This document shows positions 6,141 through 12,187 of a stretch of DNA of 12,187 bases, in pieces; position 1 is the stretch's first letter, and every line of letters begins with the position of its first letter. This DNA comes from Solimonas sp040377605 (GTDB lineage Bacteria; Pseudomonadota; Gammaproteobacteria; Nevskiales; Nevskiaceae). The position numbers and the translations under genes are program-made. The DNA lies in contig JBEIOK010000077.1 of assembly GCA_040377605.1 (NCBI GenBank), positions 1-12,187 on the forward strand, read 5' to 3'. Under the pieces are notes generated by a model, which was not told where the DNA came from, did not search any database, and saw only the letters and a list, made by a program, of their open reading frames with translations.

Positions 6141-7049
6141 TCAGCGATTGCGATAGAACTCGACGATGTCGTGCAGGCAGCGGCGCATGTCGTGGCGGCG
6201 GTAGCCGAGCCGGGCGGTTTCTGCTGGATCGGGTTCGTAGTACACGGTGCCGCCGCGGCCGGCGTAGAGCGCGGCGTCGGGGAGCATCGGGTGTTCCTGA
6301 TCGAGCACGGGCAGGGGCTCGGTGCGGCCGGCGGCTTCGAAGTACGCGCCAAAGTAATCCCGGAACGTCAGGTTCTCGTCGCCGACGAGATAGGCCTTGC
6401 CGTTTTCACCGCGTGCCAGTGCGCCGGCCACGGCTTCGGACAGGCTCTGTGTGGAGATGAAGTTGACGCCGCCGGGCATCGCAAACGGCGGGATCTGCGG
6501 GATGCGGCCCAACGCATAGTTCGCATGCGCCTGCAGGCCGGGCACGATCAGACCCGGCACGGTGCCGGCTACGAACGGGGCGTTGAGGCTGCAGACGTGG
6601 AACTCCGCCGAGGCCAGGGCGCGCACGCCGTCGTCGGCGAGCATGCGTCCGCGCACGTAGGCGCTCTTGCTGACCAGGTGCGGGGCTGCCTGCGGGTAGA
6701 AGCTACCGATATGGACCGCGCGAGGGATGCCGGCATGGCGTGCGCGGCGGAAGAAGGTCGGCACGCCTTCGGCATTGGCGCGCTGCCAGTGCGCGGCTTC
6801 GTCCGTGCCCGGGGGCAGGTGGCGGATGTCGTTGCCGGCGGCGAAGACCAGCGCGTCAAAGCCGCTGAGGGCGGCGTCGTCGATCGGGCCGTGGATGTAG
6901 TCCAGTGTCAGGAACGGCAAGGTCGCCAGCGCGGAGCCCTCCTGCGCTGGCTTGCGGGCGGCGATCGTGACGCGGTGACCAAGGCTGGCGAGATGCAGCG
7001 CGGCATGGCCGCCGATGAGGCCGGTGCCGCCGACGATGAGGATGTTCAT
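6141..7049 (-). CDS. Atypical/extended SDR, NAD(P)-dependent epimerase/dehydratase-like protein
   Basis: 302-residue Rossmann-fold protein. The N-terminus MNILIVGGTGLIGGHAALHL carries the GxxGxxG dinucleotide-binding motif (residues 7-13), followed by a basic AARKPAQ after the second strand that could favour NADP. DALVFAAGND (65-74) fits the fourth-strand motif of extended SDRs. The catalytic YxxxK appears as Tyr131-V-R-G-Arg135 (SKSAYVRGRML), with Arg instead of Lys, and the usual catalytic Ser region reads HIGSFYPQ (113-120). It may therefore be an atypical SDR that binds nucleotide but has altered or no dehydrogenase chemistry. Later motifs include GLIVPGLQAHANYALGRIPQ, FISTQSLSEAVAGAL and KAYLVGDENLTFRDYFGAYF, as in epimerase-like proteins. 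No signal peptide. It lies 114 bp downstream of the SnoaL-like gene on the same strand, the gap being filled by a palindromic repeat. The substrate cannot be told. Confidence 0.88.
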   Translation of the reverse strand: MNILIVGGTGLIGGHAALHLASLGHRVTIAARKPAQEGSALATLPFLTLDYIHGPIDDAALSGFDALVFAAGNDIRHLPPGTDEAAHWQRANAEGVPTFFRRARHAGIPRAVHIGSFYPQAAPHLVSKSAYVRGRMLADDGVRALASAEFHVCSLNAPFVAGTVPGLIVPGLQAHANYALGRIPQIPPFAMPGGVNFISTQSLSEAVAGALARGENGKAYLVGDENLTFRDYFGAYFEAAGRTEPLPVLDQEHPMLPDAALYAGRGGTVYYEPDPAETARLGYRRHDMRRCLHDIVEFYRNR

Positions 7050-7071
7050 GGAGTTTTCGTTGGGCTTACTT

Positions 7072-7156
7072 TTGTCATCCTGAGCGCAGCGAAGGATCTA
7101 CTTTCAAGGAGCGGCTCGGCGAGAGAGAAAAGCCTTCGCTGCGCTCAGGATGACAA
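7072..7156. repeat. 85-bp palindromic intergenic repeat element (REP/MITE-like)
   Basis: Two perfect inverted 24-bp arms (7072-7095 and 7133-7156) flank a 37-bp centre. The left arm begins TTGTCATCCTGAGCGCAGCG and the right arm is its exact complement. Sequences built on GTCATCCTGAGCG(C/A)AGCGAAGGATCT are scattered between genes in many bacterial genomes and are the source of the well-known spurious peptides ILSAAKDLL and SLRCAQDD, both of which appear in a plus-strand frame here. It lies between the SnoaL-like and SDR genes, both on the minus strand, so its hairpin would sit in the intergenic part of any shared mRNA. No transposase is nearby. Confidence 0.8.
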
Positions 7157-7163
7157 TCAGTTT

Positions 7164-7580
7164 TCAGGCCTTCGGCGGACGCTGGCCGCCGCAGAGGATG
7201 TCGGTCACGCGCTCGGTGTCCATGTATTCCTTGAACTCCACGACCTTGCCGTCGCGGAAGCGGAAGAAGAAGTGGTACTGGTTGGTGTAAAGCTGCCCGG
7301 AGACGTGCTGTCCCTCGGACGAGGCCTCGACCGCGACACGGTCGTCTTCGGCGGTCATGCCGTGGATCGTGAAGCGGATGCCCTGCGGGAAGACCTGAAA
7401 GATGCCGCCGGCCACCGCCGCGATTTGCGCCTTGCTGAACAGTCCGGAGATCAGCGTATTGCCCATCGTGCGGCAGGTGCCGTCTTCGGCGTAGGCATCG
7501 AGCAGGGCGGGGACGTCGCCGCGGTTGAGCGCGTCGAAGAAGGCCTGTGCGCGCCGCTTGTTGTCGGCTTCCGGGCTCAT
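7164..7580 (-). CDS. SnoaL-like / NTF2-fold protein
   Basis: 138-residue protein with the look of the SnoaL/ketosteroid-isomerase-like NTF2 superfamily, a cone-shaped fold used for isomerase, cyclase or small-ligand binding roles. The start at 7580 is supported by GAGGAG 6-7 nt upstream. The N-terminal helices (KRRAQAFFDALNRGDVPALL) followed by DAYAEDGTCRTMGNTLISG are the typical opening, including the acidic residue before the first strand. Strands IRFTIHGMTAEDDRVAVEAS and NQYHFFFRFRDGKVVEFKEY, and the ending MDTERVTDIL, are classic for the family. No signal peptide. It is transcribed away from the FAD-dependent dehydrogenase gene at 7732 and precedes the SDR gene, perhaps in one transcript. 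The exact substrate cannot be assigned. Confidence 0.9.
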   Translation of the reverse strand: MSPEADNKRRAQAFFDALNRGDVPALLDAYAEDGTCRTMGNTLISGLFSKAQIAAVAGGIFQVFPQGIRFTIHGMTAEDDRVAVEASSEGQHVSGQLYTNQYHFFFRFRDGKVVEFKEYMDTERVTDILCGGQRPPKA

Positions 7581-7731
7581 CGGATGCTCCTCGTCATTCT
7601 GGTGATAGGGGGCACAAGACTGCGCCGCCCCCCCGGACGGCGCCCCCTCAGAGTGGACGAGGTGCCTGTACCCGGGCGCCCATGGGAGAATGCGCGCCGC
7701 AGGCAGGCCCACCCGTCACGACCCACCGCCG
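7581..7731. promoter_or_regulatory. Divergent intergenic region, presumed promoters for both flanking genes
   Basis: The 151 bp separate the minus-strand SnoaL-like gene from the plus-strand FAD-dependent dehydrogenase, so promoters for both must lie here or inside the flanking genes. I see no strong -35/-10 pair for either. A short hairpin (GCGCCG at 7622-7627 and CGGCGC at 7638-7643, around a C-rich loop) would fall in the 5' leader of the SnoaL-like transcript. Confidence 0.35.
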
Positions 7732-9366
7732 ATGTTGAGAATCACCGAACTCACGCTGCCGATCGACCATGCGCCCGAGGCGCTGGCACCGGCCGTGCAG
7801 AAGCGCCTGCGGCTGCCGGACGGGGACCTGCTCGGTTTCACGGTATTCAAGCGCAGCTATGACGCGCGCAAGAAGAACGTCGAGCTGAGCTTTGTCTACA
7901 CGATCGACTGCCGGCTGCGCGACGAGGCGTCGGTGCTGGCGAAGTTTTCCGAGGACCGGAATGTCGGGCCGTCACCCGATACGTCTTACCACCCGGTGGC
8001 GACGGCCCCGGCGTCCTTCGGGCAGCGGCCGCTGGTGATCGGCTTCGGGCCCTGCGGCCTGTTTGCGGCGCTGATCCTGGCGCAGATGGGCTTCCGCCCG
8101 ATCGTGCTGGAGCGCGGCAAGGCGGTGCGCCTGCGTACAAAGGACACTTGGGGCCTGTGGCGCAAGAACGTCCTGAATCCGGAATCCAACGTGCAGTTCG
8201 GCGAGGGCGGGGCCGGGCTGTTCAGCGACGGCAAGCTCTACAGCCAGATCAAGGACCCGAAGCATTACGGCCGCAAGGTGCTGCACGAGTTTGTGGCGGC
8301 TGGTGCACCGGAAGAAATCCTGTACGTCAGCAAGCCGCACATCGGCACCTTCCGCCTGACTGGCGTGGTGACGCGCATGCGCGAGCAGATCGAGGCGCTC
8401 GGCGGGGAGGTGCGCTTTCAGCAGCGCGTCAGCGACGTGCTGATCGAGGACGGCCGCCTGCGGGGGGTCGTGCTCGAAGGTGGCGACGTGCTGGAAACCG
8501 GACATGCGATCTTCGCCGTGGGTCACAGTGCGCGCGATGCCTTCCGCATGCTGCATGCCCGCGGCGTCTACATGGAGGCCAAGCCGTTTTCGGTCGGCTT
8601 CCGTATCGAACATCCGCAGTCGCTGATCGATCGGGCGCGGCTCGGCAAGTACGCGGGCCATCCGCTGCTCGGCGCGGCGGACTACAAGCTGGTGCATCAC
8701 GCGCGCAACGGCCGCGCCGTCTACAGCTTCTGCATGTGCCCGGGCGGCACCGTGGTGGCGGCCACGTCCGAGCCGCAGCGCGTCGTCACCAACGGCATGA
8801 GCCAGTACTCGCGCAATGAGCGCAACGCCAATGCCGGCATCGTGGTCGGCATTGCGCCGGCGGACTATCCCGGCGGCGTCGAGGCCGGGCCGCTGGCCGG
8901 CATCGCCCTGCAGGAGGCGCTGGAGTCGCACGCGTATGTGCTCGGCGGCGGCACCTATGAGGCGCCGGGCCAGCTGGTCGGGGACTTCATTGCCGGCCGC
9001 GCGTCAACCGCGCTGGGCAGCGTCGAGCCCAGCTACAAGCCGGGCGTGCGCCTCACCGATCTGGCGAGCGCGCTGCCGGACTACGCGATCGAGGCGATGC
9101 GCGAGGCGCTGCCGGCCTTCGATAAGCAGATCAGGGGATTCGCGCTGCCCGATGCGGTGCTGACCGGCGTCGAGACGCGCACCTCCTCGCCGCTGCGCCT
9201 CACGCGCGGCGAGGACTACCAGAGCCTCAACACGCGCGGCCTGTATCCGGCCGGCGAGGGCGCGGGCTATGCCGGCGGCATCCTGTCCGCGGGCGTCGAT
9301 GGCATCCGGGTGGCCGAGGCGCTGGCGCTGGATCTGCTCGCGCGTCGTACATCTCGCGCGGCCTGA
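7732..9366 (+). CDS. FAD-dependent dehydrogenase, COG2509 type
   Basis: 544-residue flavoprotein of the uncharacterised family of FAD-dependent dehydrogenases often annotated as NAD(P)/FAD-dependent oxidoreductase. I chose the ATG at 7732 because MLRITELTLPIDH is the usual family opening; the 14 codons upstream (RAAGRPTRHDPPP) look like leader sequence. No clear Shine-Dalgarno is present. An N-terminal alpha/beta region includes FTVFKRSYDARKKNVELSFV. The FAD-binding Rossmann motif is VIGFGPCGLFAALILAQMG (102-120), followed by the acidic strand end VLERGK. The family block NVQFGEGGAGLFSDGKLYSQ follows, then HAIFAVGHSARD and PFSVGFRIEHPQ. Near the C-terminus, TSSPLRLTRG and GLYPAGEGAGYAGGILSAGVDGIRVAEAL form the second FAD-contacting motif. 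Length is normal. No reaction is firmly established for the family. The stop codon abuts the start of rlmA, so the two are probably co-transcribed. Confidence 0.92.
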   Translation: MLRITELTLPIDHAPEALAPAVQKRLRLPDGDLLGFTVFKRSYDARKKNVELSFVYTIDCRLRDEASVLAKFSEDRNVGPSPDTSYHPVATAPASFGQRPLVIGFGPCGLFAALILAQMGFRPIVLERGKAVRLRTKDTWGLWRKNVLNPESNVQFGEGGAGLFSDGKLYSQIKDPKHYGRKVLHEFVAAGAPEEILYVSKPHIGTFRLTGVVTRMREQIEALGGEVRFQQRVSDVLIEDGRLRGVVLEGGDVLETGHAIFAVGHSARDAFRMLHARGVYMEAKPFSVGFRIEHPQSLIDRARLGKYAGHPLLGAADYKLVHHARNGRAVYSFCMCPGGTVVAATSEPQRVVTNGMSQYSRNERNANAGIVVGIAPADYPGGVEAGPLAGIALQEALESHAYVLGGGTYEAPGQLVGDFIAGRASTALGSVEPSYKPGVRLTDLASALPDYAIEAMREALPAFDKQIRGFALPDAVLTGVETRTSSPLRLTRGEDYQSLNTRGLYPAGEGAGYAGGILSAGVDGIRVAEALALDLLARRTSRAA

Positions 9367-10173
9367 GTGCCGGCGTTCATCTGCCCGCTGTGCCGACAGG
9401 CGCTGATGCCCGCGCCCCAGAGCTGGCGTTGTGTGCAGGGCCACAGCTTTGATGTGGCCCGCGAGGGCTATGTCAATCTGCTGCCGGTGCAGCACAAGCA
9501 CAGCCGCGATCCCGGTGACGATGCGCAGATGGTGGGCGCGCGCCGCGAGTTTCTGCAGGCCGGGCACTATCAGCCGCTGCGCGATGCGGTGCTGGAGGTC
9601 CTGGCGCCACTGCAGGCGCAGCAGCTGCTGGATATCGGTTGCGGCGAGGGGTACTACACCGACGCACTGACCCGCGTGGCATCCGACGTGGTCGGGCTCG
9701 ATATCGCCAAGCCGGCGATCCGCCTGGCGGCCAAGCGCTTTCCGGGCGTGTGCTGGCTCGTCGGCAGCGGTGCGCTGTTGCCGATGGCCGACGCGTCGGT
9801 CGACCTCGTCTGCAATCTGTTCACGCAGCTGCATGTGGCCGAGATGCAGCGCGTGCTGCGGCCGCAGGGGCAGGTGCTGGTGGTGACGCCCGCCCCGGAG
9901 CACCTGTGGCGTGTGCGCGAGGCGCTGTTCGACGAAGTGCGCCCGCACGTGCCGGAGAAGTTTCTCGCCGGCTTCGAAGGGGCGTTCGAGCTGTACTCGC
10001 AGCACCGCGTGGAGTTTCCGCTGCGTCTGGATCAACCGGAACTGCGGCGACTGCTGCAGATGACGCCGTACGTCTGGCGGGCGCGCCCCGAGCGACGCAC
10101 CGCCCTGGAGGCGAGCACTTCGTTCGAGACGGCGGCCGCGTTCTCGTTGCTGCTGCTGCGCAAGACCGGGTGA
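9367..10173 (+). CDS. rlmA: 23S rRNA (guanine-N1)-methyltransferase RlmA
   Basis: S-adenosylmethionine-dependent enzyme that methylates N1 of a guanine in helix 35 of 23S rRNA (G745 in E. coli). The GTG start at 9367 directly follows the upstream TGA and gives MPAFICPLCRQAL, matching the start of E. coli RlmA. Cys6, Cys9, Cys22 and His26 (CPLC, then RCVQGH) form the N-terminal zinc site. The stretch FDVAREGYVNLLPVQHKHSR then DPGDD is nearly that of E. coli. The AdoMet motif is LLDIGCGEGYYTDAL (87-101), followed by Asp112 (VVGLDIAKPAIRLAAKRFP). The C-terminal block LLQMTPYVWRARPE is also family-typical. At 268 residues its length is normal. The G745 enzymes (RlmA-I) occur in Gram-negatives, which fits this genome. 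It converges with icmF with 31 bp between the stops. Confidence 0.93.
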   Translation: MPAFICPLCRQALMPAPQSWRCVQGHSFDVAREGYVNLLPVQHKHSRDPGDDAQMVGARREFLQAGHYQPLRDAVLEVLAPLQAQQLLDIGCGEGYYTDALTRVASDVVGLDIAKPAIRLAAKRFPGVCWLVGSGALLPMADASVDLVCNLFTQLHVAEMQRVLRPQGQVLVVTPAPEHLWRVREALFDEVRPHVPEKFLAGFEGAFELYSQHRVEFPLRLDQPELRRLLQMTPYVWRARPERRTALEASTSFETAAAFSLLLLRKTG

Positions 10174-10204
10174 CCACAACGGTCACCGCGGTCCGCGCGC
10201 CGAC
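10174..10204. other. Convergent gap between rlmA and icmF
   Basis: Only 31 bp separate the two stop codons. The sequence contains the perfect 8-bp palindrome ACCGCGGT but no T-run on either strand, so I cannot call an intrinsic terminator. Transcripts from both sides probably overlap. Confidence 0.3.
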
Positions 10205-12187
10205 TTACATGTTGCGCCGGTACTCGCCGCCGACTTCGTAGAGGGCGTGGCTGATCTGGCCGAGGCTGTTGTACTTCACGGCTTCCAGCAGCGACTCGAA
10301 GATGTTGTGGCGCGCCTTGGCGGTCTTCTGCAGATTCTTGAGGCTGTCCGGTCCGAAGCCGTTGCGGTTGGCGCGGAAGGCGGCGACGTTGCTGATCTGC
10401 TGGCCCTTTTCCTCTTCCGTGGAGCGGATCAGTTCGATCGTCGTCGCGATTTCGCCGCCGTGGTCCTTGGGCAGGAAGGTGTTGACGCCGATCAGCGGCA
10501 GCGAGCCATCGTACTTCTTGTGTTCGTAGTACAGCGATTCTTCCTGGATCTTGCCGCGCTGGTACATCGTGTCCATCGCGCCGAGCACGCCGCCGCGCTC
10601 GGAAATCGCCTCGAACTCCTTGTAGACCGCTTCCTCGACGAGGTCCGTGAGCTGGTCGATGACGAAGCTGCCCTGCCAGGGGTTCTCGCAAAAGTTCAGG
10701 CCCAGCTCGCGGTTGATGATCAGCTGGATCGCCACGGCGCGGCGCACCGAGTCTTCGGTCGGCGTCGTGATCGCCTCGTCGAAGGCATTGGTGTGCAGCG
10801 AGTTGCAGTTGTCGAATAGCGCATACAGCGCCTGCAGCGTGGTGCGGATGTCGTTGAACTGGATTTCCTGGGCGTGCAGGGAACGCCCGGAGGTCTGGAT
10901 GTGGTACTTCATCATCTGGCTGCGTGCGGAGCCGTTATAGCGCTCCTTCATCGCGCGCGCCCAGATGCGGCGCGCGACGCGGCCGATCACCGAGTACTCC
11001 GGGTCCATGCCATTGCTGAAGAAGAACGACAGGTTCGGCGCGAAGTCGTCGATCTTCATGCCGCGTGCGAGGTAGTACTCGACGAAGGTGAAGCCGTTGG
11101 CCAGCGTGAAGGCGAGCTGGCTGATCGGGTTGGCCCCGGCTTCGGCGATGTGATAGCCGGAGATCGACACCGAGTAGAAGTTGCGCACCTTGCGGTCGAC
11201 GAACGACTGCTGGATGTCGCCCATCATGCGCAGCGCAAACTCCGTGGAGAAGATGCAGGTGTTCTGCGCCTGGTCTTCCTTGAGGATGTCGGCCTGCACG
11301 GTGCCGCGCACCACGCTCATCGTCTCCGACTTGATCTTCTCGTAGGTCTCGGCGTCCACCAGCTGGTCACCGGTCACGCCCAGCAGACCCAGGCCGAGGC
11401 CGTTGTTGGTCGGCGGCAGCTCGCCCGAGTACACCGGACGCTGCTTGCCCCGGTACAGCTCGGCGATCCGCTGCTCGGCCTGCGCCCAGCGTTTGGCGTC
11501 GGCCTTCAGATGCTTCTCGACCTGCTGGTCGATGGCGCAGTTCATGAACATCGCCAGGATCATCGGCGCCGGGCCGTTGATCGTCATCGAGACCGAGGTG
11601 GTCGGATCGCAGAGGTCGAAGCCGGAATACAGCTTCTTCATGTCGTCCAGCGTCGCGATGCTGACGCCGGAGTTGCCGATCTTGCCGTAGATGTCCGGAC
11701 GCGTTTCCGGGTCTTCGCCGTACAGCGTCACCGAGTCGAAAGCGGTGGACAGGCGCGTGGCGCTGCCCGCCTGGCTCAGGTAGTGGAAGCGGCGGTTGGT
11801 CCGTTCCGGCGTGCCTTCGCCCGCAAACATGCGGATCGGGTCTTCGCCGACGCGGCGGTAGGGGTAGATGCCGGCGGTGTACGGATAGCCACCCGGCAGG
11901 TTTTCCTTGAGCAGGAAGCGCAGCAGCTCGCCCCAGCTCTCGAAGTGCGGGGCCGCGACCTTCGGGATCTTCTGGTGGCTCAGCGACTCGACGTAGTTTT
12001 CGCCGACCACGGCTTTCCCGCGCACTTCGTAGCGATACTGGGGATCGGTGACGCCCTTCAGGCGCGTCGGCCACTCGCGCAGCAGCGCGATGGATTCATT
12101 GCTGAGCTGCTGCACGCTGACGTTGTAGCGCTGGCGCAGCGTCAGCAGCGACTTGTCGCCGCCTTCGGTGAGGTCGTCCACCGCGTA
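10205..12187 (-). CDS. icmF: Isobutyryl-CoA mutase, IcmF type, mutase domain; 5' end outside window
   Basis: Adenosylcobalamin-dependent mutase interconverting isobutyryl-CoA and n-butyryl-CoA. The frame is open to the right edge, so at least 660 residues are present. In IcmF the cobalamin domain and the MeaI-like GTPase chaperone precede this part and would lie outside the window; no cobalamin domain follows the mutase domain here. Counting from the GTG at 12181, motifs include YPYTAGIYPYRR (99-110), RMFAGEGTPERTNRRFHYLS (117-136), STAFDSVTLYGEDPETRPDI, NSGVSIATLDDMKKLYSGFD, SMTINGPAPMILAMFMN, GTVQADILKEDQAQNTCIFS (293-312) and SISGYHIAEAGANPISQLAF. Two residues decide substrate: Phe119 (RMFAG), where methylmalonyl-CoA mutase has Tyr in RQYAG, and Gln306 (DQAQNT), where it has the carboxylate-binding Arg. 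The Phe/Gln pair is the isobutyryl-CoA mutase signature. His344 is the conserved active-site His. The ending SLGQISHALYEVGGEYRRNM is typical of IcmF. A standalone IcmA-like subunit is less likely. Confidence 0.9.
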   Translation of the reverse strand, partial: YAVDDLTEGGDKSLLTLRQRYNVSVQQLSNESIALLREWPTRLKGVTDPQYRYEVRGKAVVGENYVESLSHQKIPKVAAPHFESWGELLRFLLKENLPGGYPYTAGIYPYRRVGEDPIRMFAGEGTPERTNRRFHYLSQAGSATRLSTAFDSVTLYGEDPETRPDIYGKIGNSGVSIATLDDMKKLYSGFDLCDPTTSVSMTINGPAPMILAMFMNCAIDQQVEKHLKADAKRWAQAEQRIAELYRGKQRPVYSGELPPTNNGLGLGLLGVTGDQLVDAETYEKIKSETMSVVRGTVQADILKEDQAQNTCIFSTEFALRMMGDIQQSFVDRKVRNFYSVSISGYHIAEAGANPISQLAFTLANGFTFVEYYLARGMKIDDFAPNLSFFFSNGMDPEYSVIGRVARRIWARAMKERYNGSARSQMMKYHIQTSGRSLHAQEIQFNDIRTTLQALYALFDNCNSLHTNAFDEAITTPTEDSVRRAVAIQLIINRELGLNFCENPWQGSFVIDQLTDLVEEAVYKEFEAISERGGVLGAMDTMYQRGKIQEESLYYEHKKYDGSLPLIGVNTFLPKDHGGEIATTIELIRSTEEEKGQQISNVAAFRANRNGFGPDSLKNLQKTAKARHNIFESLLEAVKYNSLGQISHALYEVGGEYRRNM

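Noticed and set aside
6105..7862. Plus-strand ORF of 585 codons across the SDR and SnoaL-like genes
   Set aside because: It runs antisense to two supported genes and through the palindromic repeat, where it yields the known artefact peptides ILSAAKDLL and SLRCAQDD.
7972..8931. Minus-strand ORF of 319 codons opposite the FAD-dependent dehydrogenase
   Set aside because: Antisense to a gene with clear FAD motifs; no recognisable domain of its own.
9004..10179. Minus-strand ORF of 391 codons opposite the flavoprotein end and rlmA
   Set aside because: Low-complexity Arg/Gln/His-rich antisense shadow of two well-recognised genes.

Overview
The window comes from a GC-rich bacterium, most likely a gammaproteobacterium of the Xanthomonadales/Nevskiales type. 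The pointers are the strong G/C third-position bias, an RlmA-type 23S rRNA methyltransferase, a DUF349 coiled-coil protein, a fused-type isobutyryl-CoA mutase, and two intergenic palindromes of kinds common in such genomes. The lineage is an inference from gene content. I see no tRNA, rRNA, CRISPR array, transposase or phage gene.

Layout on the minus strand, right to left. (a) 12187-10205 is the mutase part of an IcmF-type isobutyryl-CoA mutase whose 5' end lies outside the window. (b) 7580-7164 is a small SnoaL/NTF2-like protein, followed by an 85-bp palindromic repeat element and an atypical SDR protein (7049-6141). (c) 6059-3690 is a DUF349 protein read as two ORFs because one in-frame amber codon splits it. 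(d) 3637-3404 is a 77-residue protein of unknown function. (e) 3317-2801 is a decayed TPM/YgcG-like gene: signal peptide and Gly/Ser-rich tail remain, the TPM domain is gone, and the reading frame is broken. (f) 2605-818 is a secreted, C-terminally membrane-anchored cysteine-type sulfatase. It overlaps by 11 bp a formylglycine-generating enzyme (FGE) with its own signal peptide, which runs off the left edge.

On the plus strand, 7732-9366 encodes a COG2509-type FAD-dependent dehydrogenase, directly followed by rlmA (9367-10173). The rlmA gene converges on icmF with a 31-bp gap.

Functional reading: the sulfatase and FGE form an enzyme/activator pair, because the sulfatase carries the CxPSR motif that FGE oxidises and the FGE keeps both catalytic cysteines. 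The mutase carries the Phe/Gln substrate signature of isobutyryl-CoA rather than methylmalonyl-CoA mutases. The rest is housekeeping or poorly characterised genes. I did not find a convincing new multi-gene system. The most unusual points are the split DUF349 gene, the collapsed TPM gene, a short duplicated SDR 3' end and the exported FGE.
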